Positions 1 to 7,649 of a DNA stretch of 28,231 nucleotides are shown piece after piece. The stretch lies in assembly GCA_023443315.1 (NCBI GenBank), contig JAEZVA010000055.1, positions 1 through 28,231 of the forward strand, read 5' to 3'. The notes beneath the pieces are model-generated. The model ran no database searches. It worked only from the letters and a program-made list of their open reading frames with translations, and was not told where the DNA came from. Within the stretch, counting starts at the first letter, position 1. Each line of letters opens with the position of its first letter. Origin of the DNA: Bacillota bacterium (GTDB lineage: Bacteria > Bacillota > Clostridia > Oscillospirales > Ruminococcaceae). The position numbers and the translations under genes are program-made.

Positions 1-1013
1 ACCGCGAGTACGAGCTCCAGCGCCCTGCGCCCCGCCTCGCCGTCGATGGCGGGTGCGGTGCGGGTTTGTATGGCGCGCAGCACATCCGCGTACAGCGGTG
101 TGTGCCCAAAGCCGTACACGTTGGGCGGGTCCTCCTGGAACAGTGCGCACACCTCGTTTTCGTCGTCGCGTGCGTCTGCAAACCGCCATGCCTCGATGCG
201 GTTGACCGACTTGCCTCCCGCCTTGACGGTGCCCCGCTCGCCGAACAGGTAAAGCGTCTCCTCTAGGTTGTTCGGGAACACGGCGGTGGTGCCCTCAATC
301 AGCCCCAACGCGCCGTTTGCAAACCGCACCAGCGCAAGCCCGAGATCCTCGCCCTCGATGTAGGGGTGCACGAGGTTTTCGGTGTAGGCGAACACCTCGG
401 TTACGTCGTCGCCCAGCATCCAGCGCAATAGGTCGATGTTGTGGATGCACTGGTTCATCAGCGCGCCGCCGTCGAGTGCCCATTTGCCGCGCCACGGTGC
501 CTGCTTGTAGTAGTCCTCTCCGCGGTGCCAGCGTACGTGCGCCGTACCGTACAGCATGCGGGCAAACCTCCCGTCCTCCACTGCGCGGCGTATCTTTTGT
601 ATCGATTTGTTAAAGCGGTTTTGGTGGCACACCGAAAGCACTATACCCATTTCGCGGGCGGACCCAATCATCTGGTCGGCGTCGGTCAGCGAGAGCGCCA
701 TCGGCTTTTCCACAATCACATGGCTTTTTGCCGCGATGCAGTCAAGGGCGATGCGGGCGTGACTGCCGCTTTCGGTGGCGACGGCGCACAGTGCGGGGGA
801 GATGTCGCCGAGCATGCGCTTATGGTCGGTGTATATCGGTACGTCCCCCAGCGAGAACCGCGCGGCGAGTGACGTTGCAAGCGACGCGTCTAAGTCGCAC
901 AGGGCGGTGATGTGCAGGTTGTTCTCGATTGCCGCGGCAATGTGGTTTGGTGCGATGCGCCCGCAGCCAATCAGCGCGTAGGGCAGCTTATCACAGCAGC
1001 TCGATGTTGTCAC
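1..1013 (-). CDS. wbpB: Gfo/Idh/MocA-family UDP-sugar 3-dehydrogenase, WbpB-like (C-terminus off the window)
   Basis: Probable NAD-dependent oxidase that converts UDP-GlcNAcA to its 3-keto form for the next aminotransferase step. Seen: a Rossmann start IGCGRIA at residues 15-21, the family's EKP motif at 102-104, and a GGALMNQCIHNIDL block with H191, the usual catalytic histidine position. The frame stays open for 337 codons and leaves the window at base 1, so the stop is not visible. I chose a GTG start because AAGGAGGTGA lies six bases upstream, inside the end of wbpA. The two genes overlap by 23 bp, which suggests translational coupling. The WbpB assignment rests mainly on operon partners wbpA, wbpD and wbpE; sequence alone supports only the broad Gfo/Idh/MocA family. 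Confidence 0.85.
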   Translation of the reverse strand, partial: MTTSSCCDKLPYALIGCGRIAPNHIAAAIENNLHITALCDLDASLATSLAARFSLGDVPIYTDHKRMLGDISPALCAVATESGSHARIALDCIAAKSHVIVEKPMALSLTDADQMIGSAREMGIVLSVCHQNRFNKSIQKIRRAVEDGRFARMLYGTAHVRWHRGEDYYKQAPWRGKWALDGGALMNQCIHNIDLLRWMLGDDVTEVFAYTENLVHPYIEGEDLGLALVRFANGALGLIEGTTAVFPNNLEETLYLFGERGTVKAGGKSVNRIEAWRFADARDDENEVCALFQEDPPNVYGFGHTPLYADVLRAIQTRTAPAIDGEAGRRALELVLA

Positions 1014-2316
1014 GCGCGGTCACCTCCTTCATCGCGTTCTTCGTGTCAAACACCGCCTTTGCGTGCTCGGCTACCATATCGTAATCCACATTCGTATGCG
1101 AGGCGGTCACCATTACAAGGTCTGCGCCCTCAACAGCGGCGGGGGAAAGCTTTTTCATGCCCTTCTTCACCTTGCCCAGATAGCGGTATTCGGGCACAAA
1201 CGGGTCAAAGTAGGCGACGGTCGCGCCGCTCTGCTCTAGCAGCTCGATGACGCGCAGGGCGGGGCTTTCGCGGTAATCGTCGATATTCTGCTTGTACGCA
1301 ACGCCTAATATCAGGATATCCGCGCCCTTGAGTGCCTTGCCGTCGCGGTTTAGTATCTTTGCCGCCCGCTGTACGCAGTAGGACGGCATGCGGTCGTTGA
1401 TCATACCCGACGCTTCAATCATCGAGGTGTGAAAGCCGTACTCCCGCGCCTTCCACGCAAGGTAGTAGGGGTCTAGGGGGATGCAGTGCCCGCCAAGCCC
1501 GGGACCGGGGTAGAACGCCTGAAAGCCGTAGGGCTTTGTTTTGGCGGCTTCTATCACCTCCCACACATTGATGTTCATCTCGTGGCAGAGCATGGCAAGC
1601 TCGTTAATCAGACCGATGTTGATGTTGCGGTAGGTGTTTTCGAGTATCTTCTCCATCTCCGCCACGGCGGGGGAGGACACCACCTGTACCTCGCTTGCGA
1701 GCACCTCGCGGTACATCTGGGCGATGCACGCCGCGGCGTCTTCCCCGATGGCACCCACCACCTTGGGGGTGTTTTTGGTTTTGTAGATTAGATTGCCGGG
1801 GTCTACCCGCTCGGGTGAGAACGCAAGGTAGAAGTCCTTGCCGCATTTCAGCCCCGATTGCTGCTCGAGTATCGGCTTTAGCAGCTCCTCGGTGGTGCCG
1901 GGGTAGGTAGTGCTTTCGAGTACCACCATCGTGCCCTTTTGTAGATGCTTTGCCACCGACACGGCACTGTCGCGCACATAGCTGATGTCGGGCTGCTGGT
2001 GCTCGTCTAGCGGTGTAGGCACGCAGATGGCGACAAACTGCACCTTCTCTACAAACGAAAAATCGTTGGTGGCGGCAAGCATGCTGTTTTCTACCAGCTG
2101 CTTTAAGTCGTCGCCCGCCACATCGCCGATGTAGTTCTGCCCGTTGTTTACCATCTTCACCTTTTCGGGCTGTACATCAAACCCGATGGTGCGAAACCCC
2201 GCCTTCGCCTTTTCTACGGCAAGGGGCAGCCCTACGTAGCCAAGCCCGACCACCCCCACCATGATACTGCGCGCCTTTATCTTTTCAATGAGCTGCTCAC
2301 ACTGCCTGCTTATCAT
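991..2316 (-). CDS. wbpA: UDP-N-acetyl-D-glucosamine 6-dehydrogenase (WbpA/UDP-sugar dehydrogenase family)
   Basis: Cytosolic enzyme that oxidises UDP-GlcNAc twice at C6 with NAD to give UDP-GlcNAcA, the first step of the pathway. Seen in the 441-residue product: NAD-binding GVVGLGYVGLPLA at 21-33, substrate-domain block SSPAVAEMEKILENTYR at about 214-230, the catalytic-cysteine motif GPGLGGHCIPLDPYY with C278, and a C-terminal UDP-binding Rossmann domain (ILGVAYKQNIDDYRESPA). Length is normal for the family. The ATG start is preceded by an AGGGCAGGGA ribosome site in a 33-bp gap after wbpD. Its last codons contain the Shine-Dalgarno sequence and GTG start of wbpB. Assignment to GlcNAc rather than glucose or ManNAc is inferred from the neighbours. 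Confidence 0.93.
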   Translation of the reverse strand: MISRQCEQLIEKIKARSIMVGVVGLGYVGLPLAVEKAKAGFRTIGFDVQPEKVKMVNNGQNYIGDVAGDDLKQLVENSMLAATNDFSFVEKVQFVAICVPTPLDEHQQPDISYVRDSAVSVAKHLQKGTMVVLESTTYPGTTEELLKPILEQQSGLKCGKDFYLAFSPERVDPGNLIYKTKNTPKVVGAIGEDAAACIAQMYREVLASEVQVVSSPAVAEMEKILENTYRNINIGLINELAMLCHEMNINVWEVIEAAKTKPYGFQAFYPGPGLGGHCIPLDPYYLAWKAREYGFHTSMIEASGMINDRMPSYCVQRAAKILNRDGKALKGADILILGVAYKQNIDDYRESPALRVIELLEQSGATVAYFDPFVPEYRYLGKVKKGMKKLSPAAVEGADLVMVTASHTNVDYDMVAEHAKAVFDTKNAMKEVTARDNIELL

Positions 2317-2349
2317 ACATTTCCCTGCCCTTATTATTTGTAGCGATGT

Positions 2350-2982
2350 TTACCGTCTGCGGCGTCTTCTTGCCGGCGCAACCCTTCGCGGGGGGTCGGG
2401 TATCGGGTTGCCTTTTATCTCGGCGACCATGTCGTTTTGTATCGAGAACCGCTTGCCGCACAGCGCACACTGGGCGCCGCCGTGCTCAAAATCGAGCTTG
2501 CCTGCACACGCGCACACGTAGCCCGTGTGTCGTGCGGGGTTACCCACCACCACGGCGTAATCGGGCACATCGCGCGTAACGACCGCGCCCGCCCCAACGA
2601 GCGCATACCGCCCGATGGTTACACCGCACAGCACCGTGGCGTTTGCCCCGATGCTCGCACCCGTGCGCACCAGTGTTTTCTTAAACTCCTCCTTGCGCTC
2701 GATGAACGCGCGGGGGTTAATTACATTCGTAAACACGCAGGAGGGACCGAGAAACACGCCGTCCTCGCACTCTACGCCGGTGTACACCGACACGTTGTTC
2801 TGCACCTTGACCCCATGCCCCAGCACCGCGCCCGACGAGATCACCACGTTCTGCCCGATGCGGCAGTTTTCGCCGATGACGGCACCCTTCATGATATGGC
2901 AGAAGTGCCAGACCACCGTATCGCGCCCGATGGAGCAGGGCGTTTCGATATAGCTTGATTCATGCGTAAAATATTCGCTCAC
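2350..2982 (-). CDS. wbpD: UDP-2-acetamido-3-amino-glucuronate N-acetyltransferase, WbpD-like, with Cys-rich C-terminal extension
   Basis: Left-handed beta-helix acetyltransferase that should N-acetylate the 3-amino group made by WbpE, giving UDP-2,3-diacetamido-2,3-dideoxy-glucuronate. Hexapeptide turns run through residues 15-140 (for example IGENCRIGQNVVISSGAVLG and GASIGANATVLCGVTIG), with the family block VFTNVINPRAF at 83-93. After the helix, residues 155-180 carry CAC and CALC (C157, C159, C172, C175), a possible zinc ribbon not needed for the helix fold. The protein ends in an arginine run that looks like recent read-through sequence. The GTG start overlaps the wbpE stop by four bases (GTGA), so translation is coupled. 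Family assignment is strong; exact substrate is from the operon. Confidence 0.87.
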   Translation of the reverse strand: MSEYFTHESSYIETPCSIGRDTVVWHFCHIMKGAVIGENCRIGQNVVISSGAVLGHGVKVQNNVSVYTGVECEDGVFLGPSCVFTNVINPRAFIERKEEFKKTLVRTGASIGANATVLCGVTIGRYALVGAGAVVTRDVPDYAVVVGNPARHTGYVCACAGKLDFEHGGAQCALCGKRFSIQNDMVAEIKGNPIPDPPRRVAPARRRRRR

Positions 2983-4226
2983 CCGTAAAACTCCTTTATG
3001 CTGTCGGCGACCAGCCAGCGTTCAAGCTCGGTCATCTGCGCAAACAGCGGTATGGCAATGGCCTCCTTGCACAGTCTCTCCGCAACGGGGAAGTCCCCCT
3101 CGCGGTAGCCAAGCTGTGCAAGCGCGGGCTGCAGATGCAGCGGTACGGGGTAGTACACCGCGGTGGATATTCCTTTCTCGCTTAAAAACTGCCGCAGACC
3201 GTCTCTATTCTGGGCGCGCAGCACATACATATGCCACGCGTGGGCGCACGATGCCGACGGCATGGGTAGTGTAATGCCCTTAACCCCCGCAAGCGCCTGC
3301 GTGTAAAAGGATGCAATCTCGCACTTGCGTTGCAAAAAACCGTCAAGGTATTTCAGCTTTACCCGCAGAATTGCCGCCTGCACCTCATCCAGCCGCGAGT
3401 TGACCCCCACGAGATGGTTAAAGTACTTGTCCCCCGACAAAGCGTCGGGGTGGGGCGAGCCGTCGGGATGGGACGCACCGTCGATGTCTGCCGTTTTGAC
3501 GGCTTGCTCTGTGAGCCTGCCCGTCTTGTCTGCCCTGCGGCGTGCGAGTAGCTGTGCGGCACGCGCACCCTGCGCACCTCCGCCGTGGGCGCGCAGCCCT
3601 TTGGCGATGTCGGCGACGCAGGCGTAGTCGGTCGTAATTATGCCGCCGTCCCCCGCGCAGCCGAGGTTCTTGGTGGGGAAGAACGAAAAGCACGCCACGT
3701 CCGCAAGCGAGCCCGCCATCCGCCCCTTGTACCACGCACCCGCCGCCTGACACGCGTCCTCTATCACAAACAGCCCCCGCCGTTTGGCGGCGACGTTAAT
3801 CGCGTCCATCTCCGCACACTGCCCAAACAGGTGCACGGCAATCACCGCCTTGGTGCGCGGCGTGACCAGTGGGGCGATGCCGTCGGGGTTGAGGTTGTAG
3901 CTATCCGGCCGCACGTCGCAGAACACGGGCACCGCGCCCACCGCCGCAATCGCCTCCGCCGTAGCGAAGAAGGTGTAGGGGGTGGTTATGACCTCATCCT
4001 GCGCACCGATGCCTAAGGCGCGCAGGGCAAGGCAGAGCGCGTCGGTGCCGTTGGCAACGCCTACGGCGTGCTGTGCGCCGACGTACTGGGAAAACGCGTG
4101 CTCGAACTCACGCACATTGTCGCCAAGGATATACCGCCCGGACGCAAGCGTCTCGCACACGGCGCGTTCGCACTCGCTGCGCACCTCGGCATATTCACGG
4201 GCGGGGGACACAAGCTCTATGGGCAT
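2979..4226 (-). CDS. wbpE: UDP-2-acetamido-3-oxo-glucuronate aminotransferase, WbpE-like (DegT/DnrJ/EryC1/StrS), with ~50-residue insert
   Basis: PLP-dependent sugar aminotransferase that places the 3-amino group on the keto-sugar made by WbpB. Seen in 415 residues: GTDALCLALRALGIG at 60-74, VIEDACQAAGA with D157 (PLP-ring aspartate), SFFPTKNLGC with Schiff-base lysine K186, and NSRLDEVQAAIL at 276-287. Between LRAHG (215) and KYFNHLVGVNSRLD (267) lies an Arg/Ala/Asp/Pro-rich insert of about 50 residues where relatives normally have only a short link. The ATG is preceded by AAAGGAG. It is the first gene of the wbpEDAB unit and sits just downstream of a perfect 10-bp dyad. The insert could be a tolerated surface loop; the active site looks intact. 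Confidence 0.92.
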   Translation of the reverse strand: MPIELVSPAREYAEVRSECERAVCETLASGRYILGDNVREFEHAFSQYVGAQHAVGVANGTDALCLALRALGIGAQDEVITTPYTFFATAEAIAAVGAVPVFCDVRPDSYNLNPDGIAPLVTPRTKAVIAVHLFGQCAEMDAINVAAKRRGLFVIEDACQAAGAWYKGRMAGSLADVACFSFFPTKNLGCAGDGGIITTDYACVADIAKGLRAHGGGAQGARAAQLLARRRADKTGRLTEQAVKTADIDGASHPDGSPHPDALSGDKYFNHLVGVNSRLDEVQAAILRVKLKYLDGFLQRKCEIASFYTQALAGVKGITLPMPSASCAHAWHMYVLRAQNRDGLRQFLSEKGISTAVYYPVPLHLQPALAQLGYREGDFPVAERLCKEAIAIPLFAQMTELERWLVADSIKEFYG

Positions 4227-4245
4227 GGCACGGCTCCTTTGCAGC

Positions 4246-4268
4246 GTCGGTCACGGGGCGTGACCGAC
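4246..4268. promoter_or_regulatory. Perfect 10-bp dyad (3-base loop) in the wbpE leader
   Basis: Arms 4246-4255 and 4259-4268 are exact inverted repeats (GTCGGTCACG and CGTGACCGAC). The dyad lies about 20 bases upstream of the wbpE start, next to its ribosome site. On the mRNA strand an overlapping ACCGA/TCGGT hairpin (4264-4280) would compete with it, so the two structures exclude each other. It may be an operator or a leader hairpin. No clear sigma-A promoter was found upstream. Confidence 0.5.
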
Positions 4269-4365
4269 AAAAATCGGTATACCAATATCTTTAAGTAAAC
4301 CGCGCCAAAATATGCAGGGGTAGGGGAAATGAGGTGAAAAAAAGAAAGCCCCCAAGGGACGGGGA
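4255..4365 (+). repeat. Direct repeat, left copy (~110 bp)
   Basis: This segment matches 5711-5820 in the same orientation with roughly 80-85% identity by eye. The best stretches are ACCAATATCTTTAAGT and CCAAAATATGCAGGGGTAGG. The two copies bracket the lipoprotein gene. The left copy is the upstream region of the wbp operon on the other strand. The rest of the 4227-4670 gap is AT-rich and shows no further gene. Confidence 0.8.
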
Positions 4366-4523
4366 TAATTTAATAGTTTACTCTAAACTGGGTTTCGTAC
4401 TGCCAATAAATAGCGTGGCCACACAACGGTTTAATATTTGGTAAAAAGGTAATATTACTTAAAAGGCGAGTTTCCACTGGTTGTTTGATAGAGATAGAGC
4501 GTACTACAACAAGGCATAAGCAA

Positions 4524-4554
4524 TGGATAATTCGTTAAATATACTGTGTATAAT
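4524..4554 (+). promoter_or_regulatory. Weak candidate promoter for the lipoprotein gene
   Basis: A perfect -10 TATAAT lies at 4549-4554. The best -35 (TGGATA at 4524-4529) is poor and 19 bases away. An alternative TTGCTA/TATTAA pair lies closer to the gene, around 4620-4645. Neither is convincing alone. Confidence 0.3.
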
Positions 4555-4670
4555 CATTGTTGTAAGCTTAATGATGCTTTGGAGACATTGGTATCGCATG
4601 TATTTTCGCTCCTTTCTTTGCTATTTGAAATAGGGTTTATATTAAAAGGATAAAAGGAGATCATTAAATA

Positions 4671-5582
4671 ATGAAGCGGGTTATATCTATTCTAATTACA
4701 GTTGTGATTATACTATCCTTATCTGCTTGTGACAGTTCTTCCAACGGAGAAATTAAGGAGCCGTCTAATGTTTCAACCAGTGATAACAGCTCTGAAGCAC
4801 TAGCTAATGATGCTGAGGGTACACAGAACGGTAAGGTAGATGTTACTATCAATGAAACTGTTCTGGTTGACGAGGGCGGTGTGAAAATCACTGCGAATAG
4901 CTTGGAAACGGATGGGCTTTTCGGTGCAAAACTAAATTTGTTGATTGAGAACAATTCTGGCAAAGACTTGACTATCCAGTGTGTAAATTCGTCTGTTAAC
5001 GGATACATGGTAGATACAATGATGTCTGTTGATATTGTAAACGGTAAAAAGGCAAATGATGCGATTACATTTATCGAATCTGACTTTGAAACCAGCGGTA
5101 TTACAAGCATTGCTGATATGGATCTTGCTTTTCATATGTTCACTACTGCCGATTGGGAGACGTATCTTGACACAAAGCAGATTCAGTTGAAAACATCTAT
5201 TGCTGATACGTACGAATACAAATTTGACGATAGCGGTAATGTAGCCTATGATGCCAGTGGCATTAAAGTAGTAATCAAGGGGCTGGCTGAAGATAGTTCC
5301 ATATTTGGACCAAGCATTGTGGTATACCTCGAAAACAACAGCGATAAGGCTTTTACGGTTCAGACCAGAGATGTGTCTATCAATGGATTTATGGTTGATG
5401 CCATGTTTTCTTCCGATGTTATGCCAGGGAAAAAATCGGTTGATACCATAACATTCTTGAGCTCGGAACTGGAAGAAAATAAAATTACCGCTATTGAGGA
5501 TGCGGAACTTAAATTTCATATTTTTGATATGAAATCTTGGGATACCATTGTAGATACTGATGTTATAAGAATGACATTCTAA
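4671..5582 (+). CDS. Lipoprotein with two tandem copies of an immunoglobulin-like domain, function unknown
   Basis: A 303-residue secreted lipoprotein: a basic N-terminus, hydrophobic stretch 4-17 and lipobox LSAC with lipidated C20, followed by a Ser/Asn/Glu-rich spacer to about residue 65. Residues 69-176 and 196-303 are an internal duplication. Each copy carries G(V/I)K, (I/L)ENNS, VNG(Y/F)MVD(T/A)M, GKK and ITxIxDxxxxFH(M/I)F in the same order. The pattern suggests a beta-sandwich resembling DUF4352-like lipoproteins, but I do not recognise a named family with certainty. The start has AAAGGAG 12 bases upstream and a terminator follows directly, so it is monocistronic. The gene is AT-richer than the wbp genes and bracketed by the 110-bp direct repeat, both signs of separate origin. 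Confidence 0.85.
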   Translation: MKRVISILITVVIILSLSACDSSSNGEIKEPSNVSTSDNSSEALANDAEGTQNGKVDVTINETVLVDEGGVKITANSLETDGLFGAKLNLLIENNSGKDLTIQCVNSSVNGYMVDTMMSVDIVNGKKANDAITFIESDFETSGITSIADMDLAFHMFTTADWETYLDTKQIQLKTSIADTYEYKFDDSGNVAYDASGIKVVIKGLAEDSSIFGPSIVVYLENNSDKAFTVQTRDVSINGFMVDAMFSSDVMPGKKSVDTITFLSSELEENKITAIEDAELKFHIFDMKSWDTIVDTDVIRMTF

Positions 5583-5594
5583 TTTTTTTAAACT

Positions 5595-5632
5595 AAAAGA
5601 GGCAGGAGCCATAACGGTTCCTGCCTCCTTTA
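5595..5632 (+). terminator. Intrinsic terminator after the lipoprotein gene
   Basis: Stem AGGCAGGAGCC / GGTTCCTGCCT with one G-U pair and a short loop, flanked by A-rich and T-rich ends (AAAAGA...TCCTTTAG). It begins about 12 bases after the stop codon. Confidence 0.75.
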
Positions 5633-5710
5633 GTATCTTGAGGAATATAATCTACATTAACTGCCCCTAGCAATACTTCGGGAACACACCATTGAATTGG
5701 GTGTTGTATA

Positions 5711-5820
5711 GGGGAGTGACCGACGGAAAATGGTAGACCAATATCTTTAAGTTAACCTCGCCAAAATATGCAGGGGTAGGGGGAAAACGGGTGAAAAAAG
5801 AAAGCCCCTAGGAGGTGGGA
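5711..5820 (+). repeat. Direct repeat, right copy (~110 bp)
   Basis: Second copy of the 4255-4365 repeat, about 1456 bp away in the same orientation. It lies between the lipoprotein terminator and the ApeA-like gene. It keeps only the right half (GTGACCGAC) of the dyad seen at the left copy. The remainder of 5633-5959 is AT-rich leader sequence with no gene seen. Confidence 0.8.
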
Positions 5821-5959
5821 TTCTCGTAAAGCAATAAGCAAACATACAGTACAAACTAAATTCGTCGTTATTTTAGTTTTCATATTGCATTTTAATTGTA
5901 TATGACTATTATTAATAGATACCATTGTTTTCATAAATTACAAGGATGTGATAAATTAT

Positions 5960-7372
5960 ATGAAAAAGCCCGAAAGATTATTAGGTTTTGTGAAATATGA
6001 AGATATCGACTTTCCTTTTGAGTTTGATGAAGCAACAGGAGATTTGAAGTTGTTTCCTCCAACTAGGGAAGTGTTAAATCAGTATTCTAATATTTCAAGT
6101 TATATTAAAGAATTTAATGAACCCAAGAATCATCGATGGATAGAACTCAGTCAAATAAACGGCATTACATCTGAGCATAACAAAGTAATATTTTGTGTAA
6201 AAGAATTGCGTTCAATTTATAATGGTTTTATCAGTCTTCATGTAGTTTGGTATTTATATTATAATAACCAGTTAAATACTGATGAAATTGATGGATTAAT
6301 GGTGGGGGAGTATGATATGAACTTGTTTTATCCCCCTGAATCCGCATTAACTTGTAAATCTATTTATGATAAAGAAGACAGAAGTTTTCTAGAATTATCT
6401 GTAACAGCACAAAAGCCAAAAATTGTTAATTGTGGCGAATTCGAGATAAAATCTAATGTAAAAGTAGAAGTTAATGTAGTTGCATATACAACCTCTCGTT
6501 TTTCGTCTACTCCTATAGACGTTAATAGTTATATGATTCTGAGATTTTCAGAACATACTAACCTAGAAAGGGTTGTAGAATTATACAATTGCATTGTAAA
6601 TTTCTTAAAATTTGTTACCTACCGCGAAAACATAGTACTAAGTGACGTTCAGTTGTATAAGAAAACGGATAAAGGACCTGAGTATTGTGGATTATTGGTT
6701 TTCACAAAGAAAATGGATTTTGAAATAAGCGAAAAAGCTAAGAAAAAAGTAATTAACTATAAATTATTGAAAAATAAAGTGGCATCAATTTTTTCTTTGA
6801 TTGCAGAAGAAAAAATTAATTTTAGACATTTGTGTAAATCTGTTCAAGACACAAACATATATCACCTCAGTCGTATTATAATGATATTGGCTGAGTTTGA
6901 GAAAGTGTATAAAGATATATATGGTACTAATGCAAACCGCTCAAAAGAATATTCTGAGGTAAAAATAGAAGCAATTGCTGTTCTCGATCAATTTAAATCC
7001 ACAAAGACAGGGACACAACGTGATCACGCTAAAGAATTGGTGAAGTTTTTAAGAAGACTCGACGATAGTTATTCTGATAGAATACAATACGCTGTTTCAG
7101 ATTGTAGAAGTATCATGGAACCGTTTATTATACATAATTATAAAAACATGAGTTATGAAGCTACTGTTGCTGCCATGCGCGTTCGTTTAAATGATTTAAG
7201 AAACGAAATAGCTCATAATAATATGGATATAGAATTTGAAGCTGTTCATTTAGCAGATGTTAAAATTGTGGAGCAATTAATCTACGCTATTCGTCTTAAA
7301 CAAATTGGTTTGAATGATATTGACTGCAAACGCGCTATCAATTGTTTGTTTGATGAAAAGCTAGCACTATAA
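5960..7372 (+). CDS. ApeA-like HEPN ribonuclease, predicted anti-phage protein
   Basis: A 470-residue cytosolic protein. The N-terminal half (about 1-250) is beta-rich and begins with LLGFVKYEDIDFPFEFDEATGDLKL, resembling the ApeA N-terminal domain. The C-terminal third is helical and carries RNEIAH (R414, H419), the R-x4-H catalytic motif of HEPN RNases. In known ApeA systems a single such protein gives phage defence, probably by RNA cleavage and growth arrest. I start at ATG 5960 because AGGATGTGAT, a 9/10 match to the ideal ribosome site, lies seven bases upstream; a GTG at 5948 is too close to it. The gene is strongly AT-rich against its neighbours and stands alone, which fits transfer of a defence gene. 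Family call is from motif memory, not a search. Confidence 0.68.
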   Translation: MKKPERLLGFVKYEDIDFPFEFDEATGDLKLFPPTREVLNQYSNISSYIKEFNEPKNHRWIELSQINGITSEHNKVIFCVKELRSIYNGFISLHVVWYLYYNNQLNTDEIDGLMVGEYDMNLFYPPESALTCKSIYDKEDRSFLELSVTAQKPKIVNCGEFEIKSNVKVEVNVVAYTTSRFSSTPIDVNSYMILRFSEHTNLERVVELYNCIVNFLKFVTYRENIVLSDVQLYKKTDKGPEYCGLLVFTKKMDFEISEKAKKKVINYKLLKNKVASIFSLIAEEKINFRHLCKSVQDTNIYHLSRIIMILAEFEKVYKDIYGTNANRSKEYSEVKIEAIAVLDQFKSTKTGTQRDHAKELVKFLRRLDDSYSDRIQYAVSDCRSIMEPFIIHNYKNMSYEATVAAMRVRLNDLRNEIAHNNMDIEFEAVHLADVKIVEQLIYAIRLKQIGLNDIDCKRAINCLFDEKLAL

Positions 7373-7462
7373 GCGTTGTTGCTATAATATAGCTTTTTTG
7401 TTGGTTTGATAGACTGATTCAAAATTACCAATATGTATTGCTAGGGTCTATTAGCTCGTGAA

Positions 7463-7537
7463 CGCGGGCGGTTACTAACCGCCCCTACATCCTTAAATTG
7501 TAAATTTCTCTGTAGGGGCGACTACTAGTCGCCCGCG
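7463..7537. repeat. Inverted pair of family-1 palindromic repeats
   Basis: Two small palindromes, GGGCGGTTACTAACCGCCC followed by CTAC (7463-7488) and TGTAGGGGCG...CGCCCGCG (7511-7537), face each other across a 22-bp AT-rich centre. Together they form a ~75-bp dyad. The same GTAGGGGCG/CGCCC design recurs at 18290, 20541 and elsewhere in the window. Confidence 0.8.
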
Positions 7538-7572
7538 TGCTCATTCAAAATCATCGTCATTGTCTCAACACA

Positions 7573-7599
7573 AAAAGGAGCCACAACGTGGCTCCTTTT
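7573..7599. terminator. Bidirectional terminator between ApeA-like and HEPN genes
   Basis: Perfect 12-bp stem AAAAGGAGCCAC / GTGGCTCCTTTT with loop AAC, T-rich on both sides. It can end the minus-strand ECF-MNT-HEPN transcript and plus-strand read-through from the ApeA-like gene. Confidence 0.85.
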
Positions 7600-7649
7600 A
7601 CTTGTCTCACGTACTTCTATTGTCCGTTTCCAACGGTCTGCCTGCTCGC

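Noticed and set aside
2437..2958. Plus-strand ORFs opposite wbpD and wbpE
   Set aside because: High-GC antisense frames stay open by composition; no ribosome sites or domain patterns support them.
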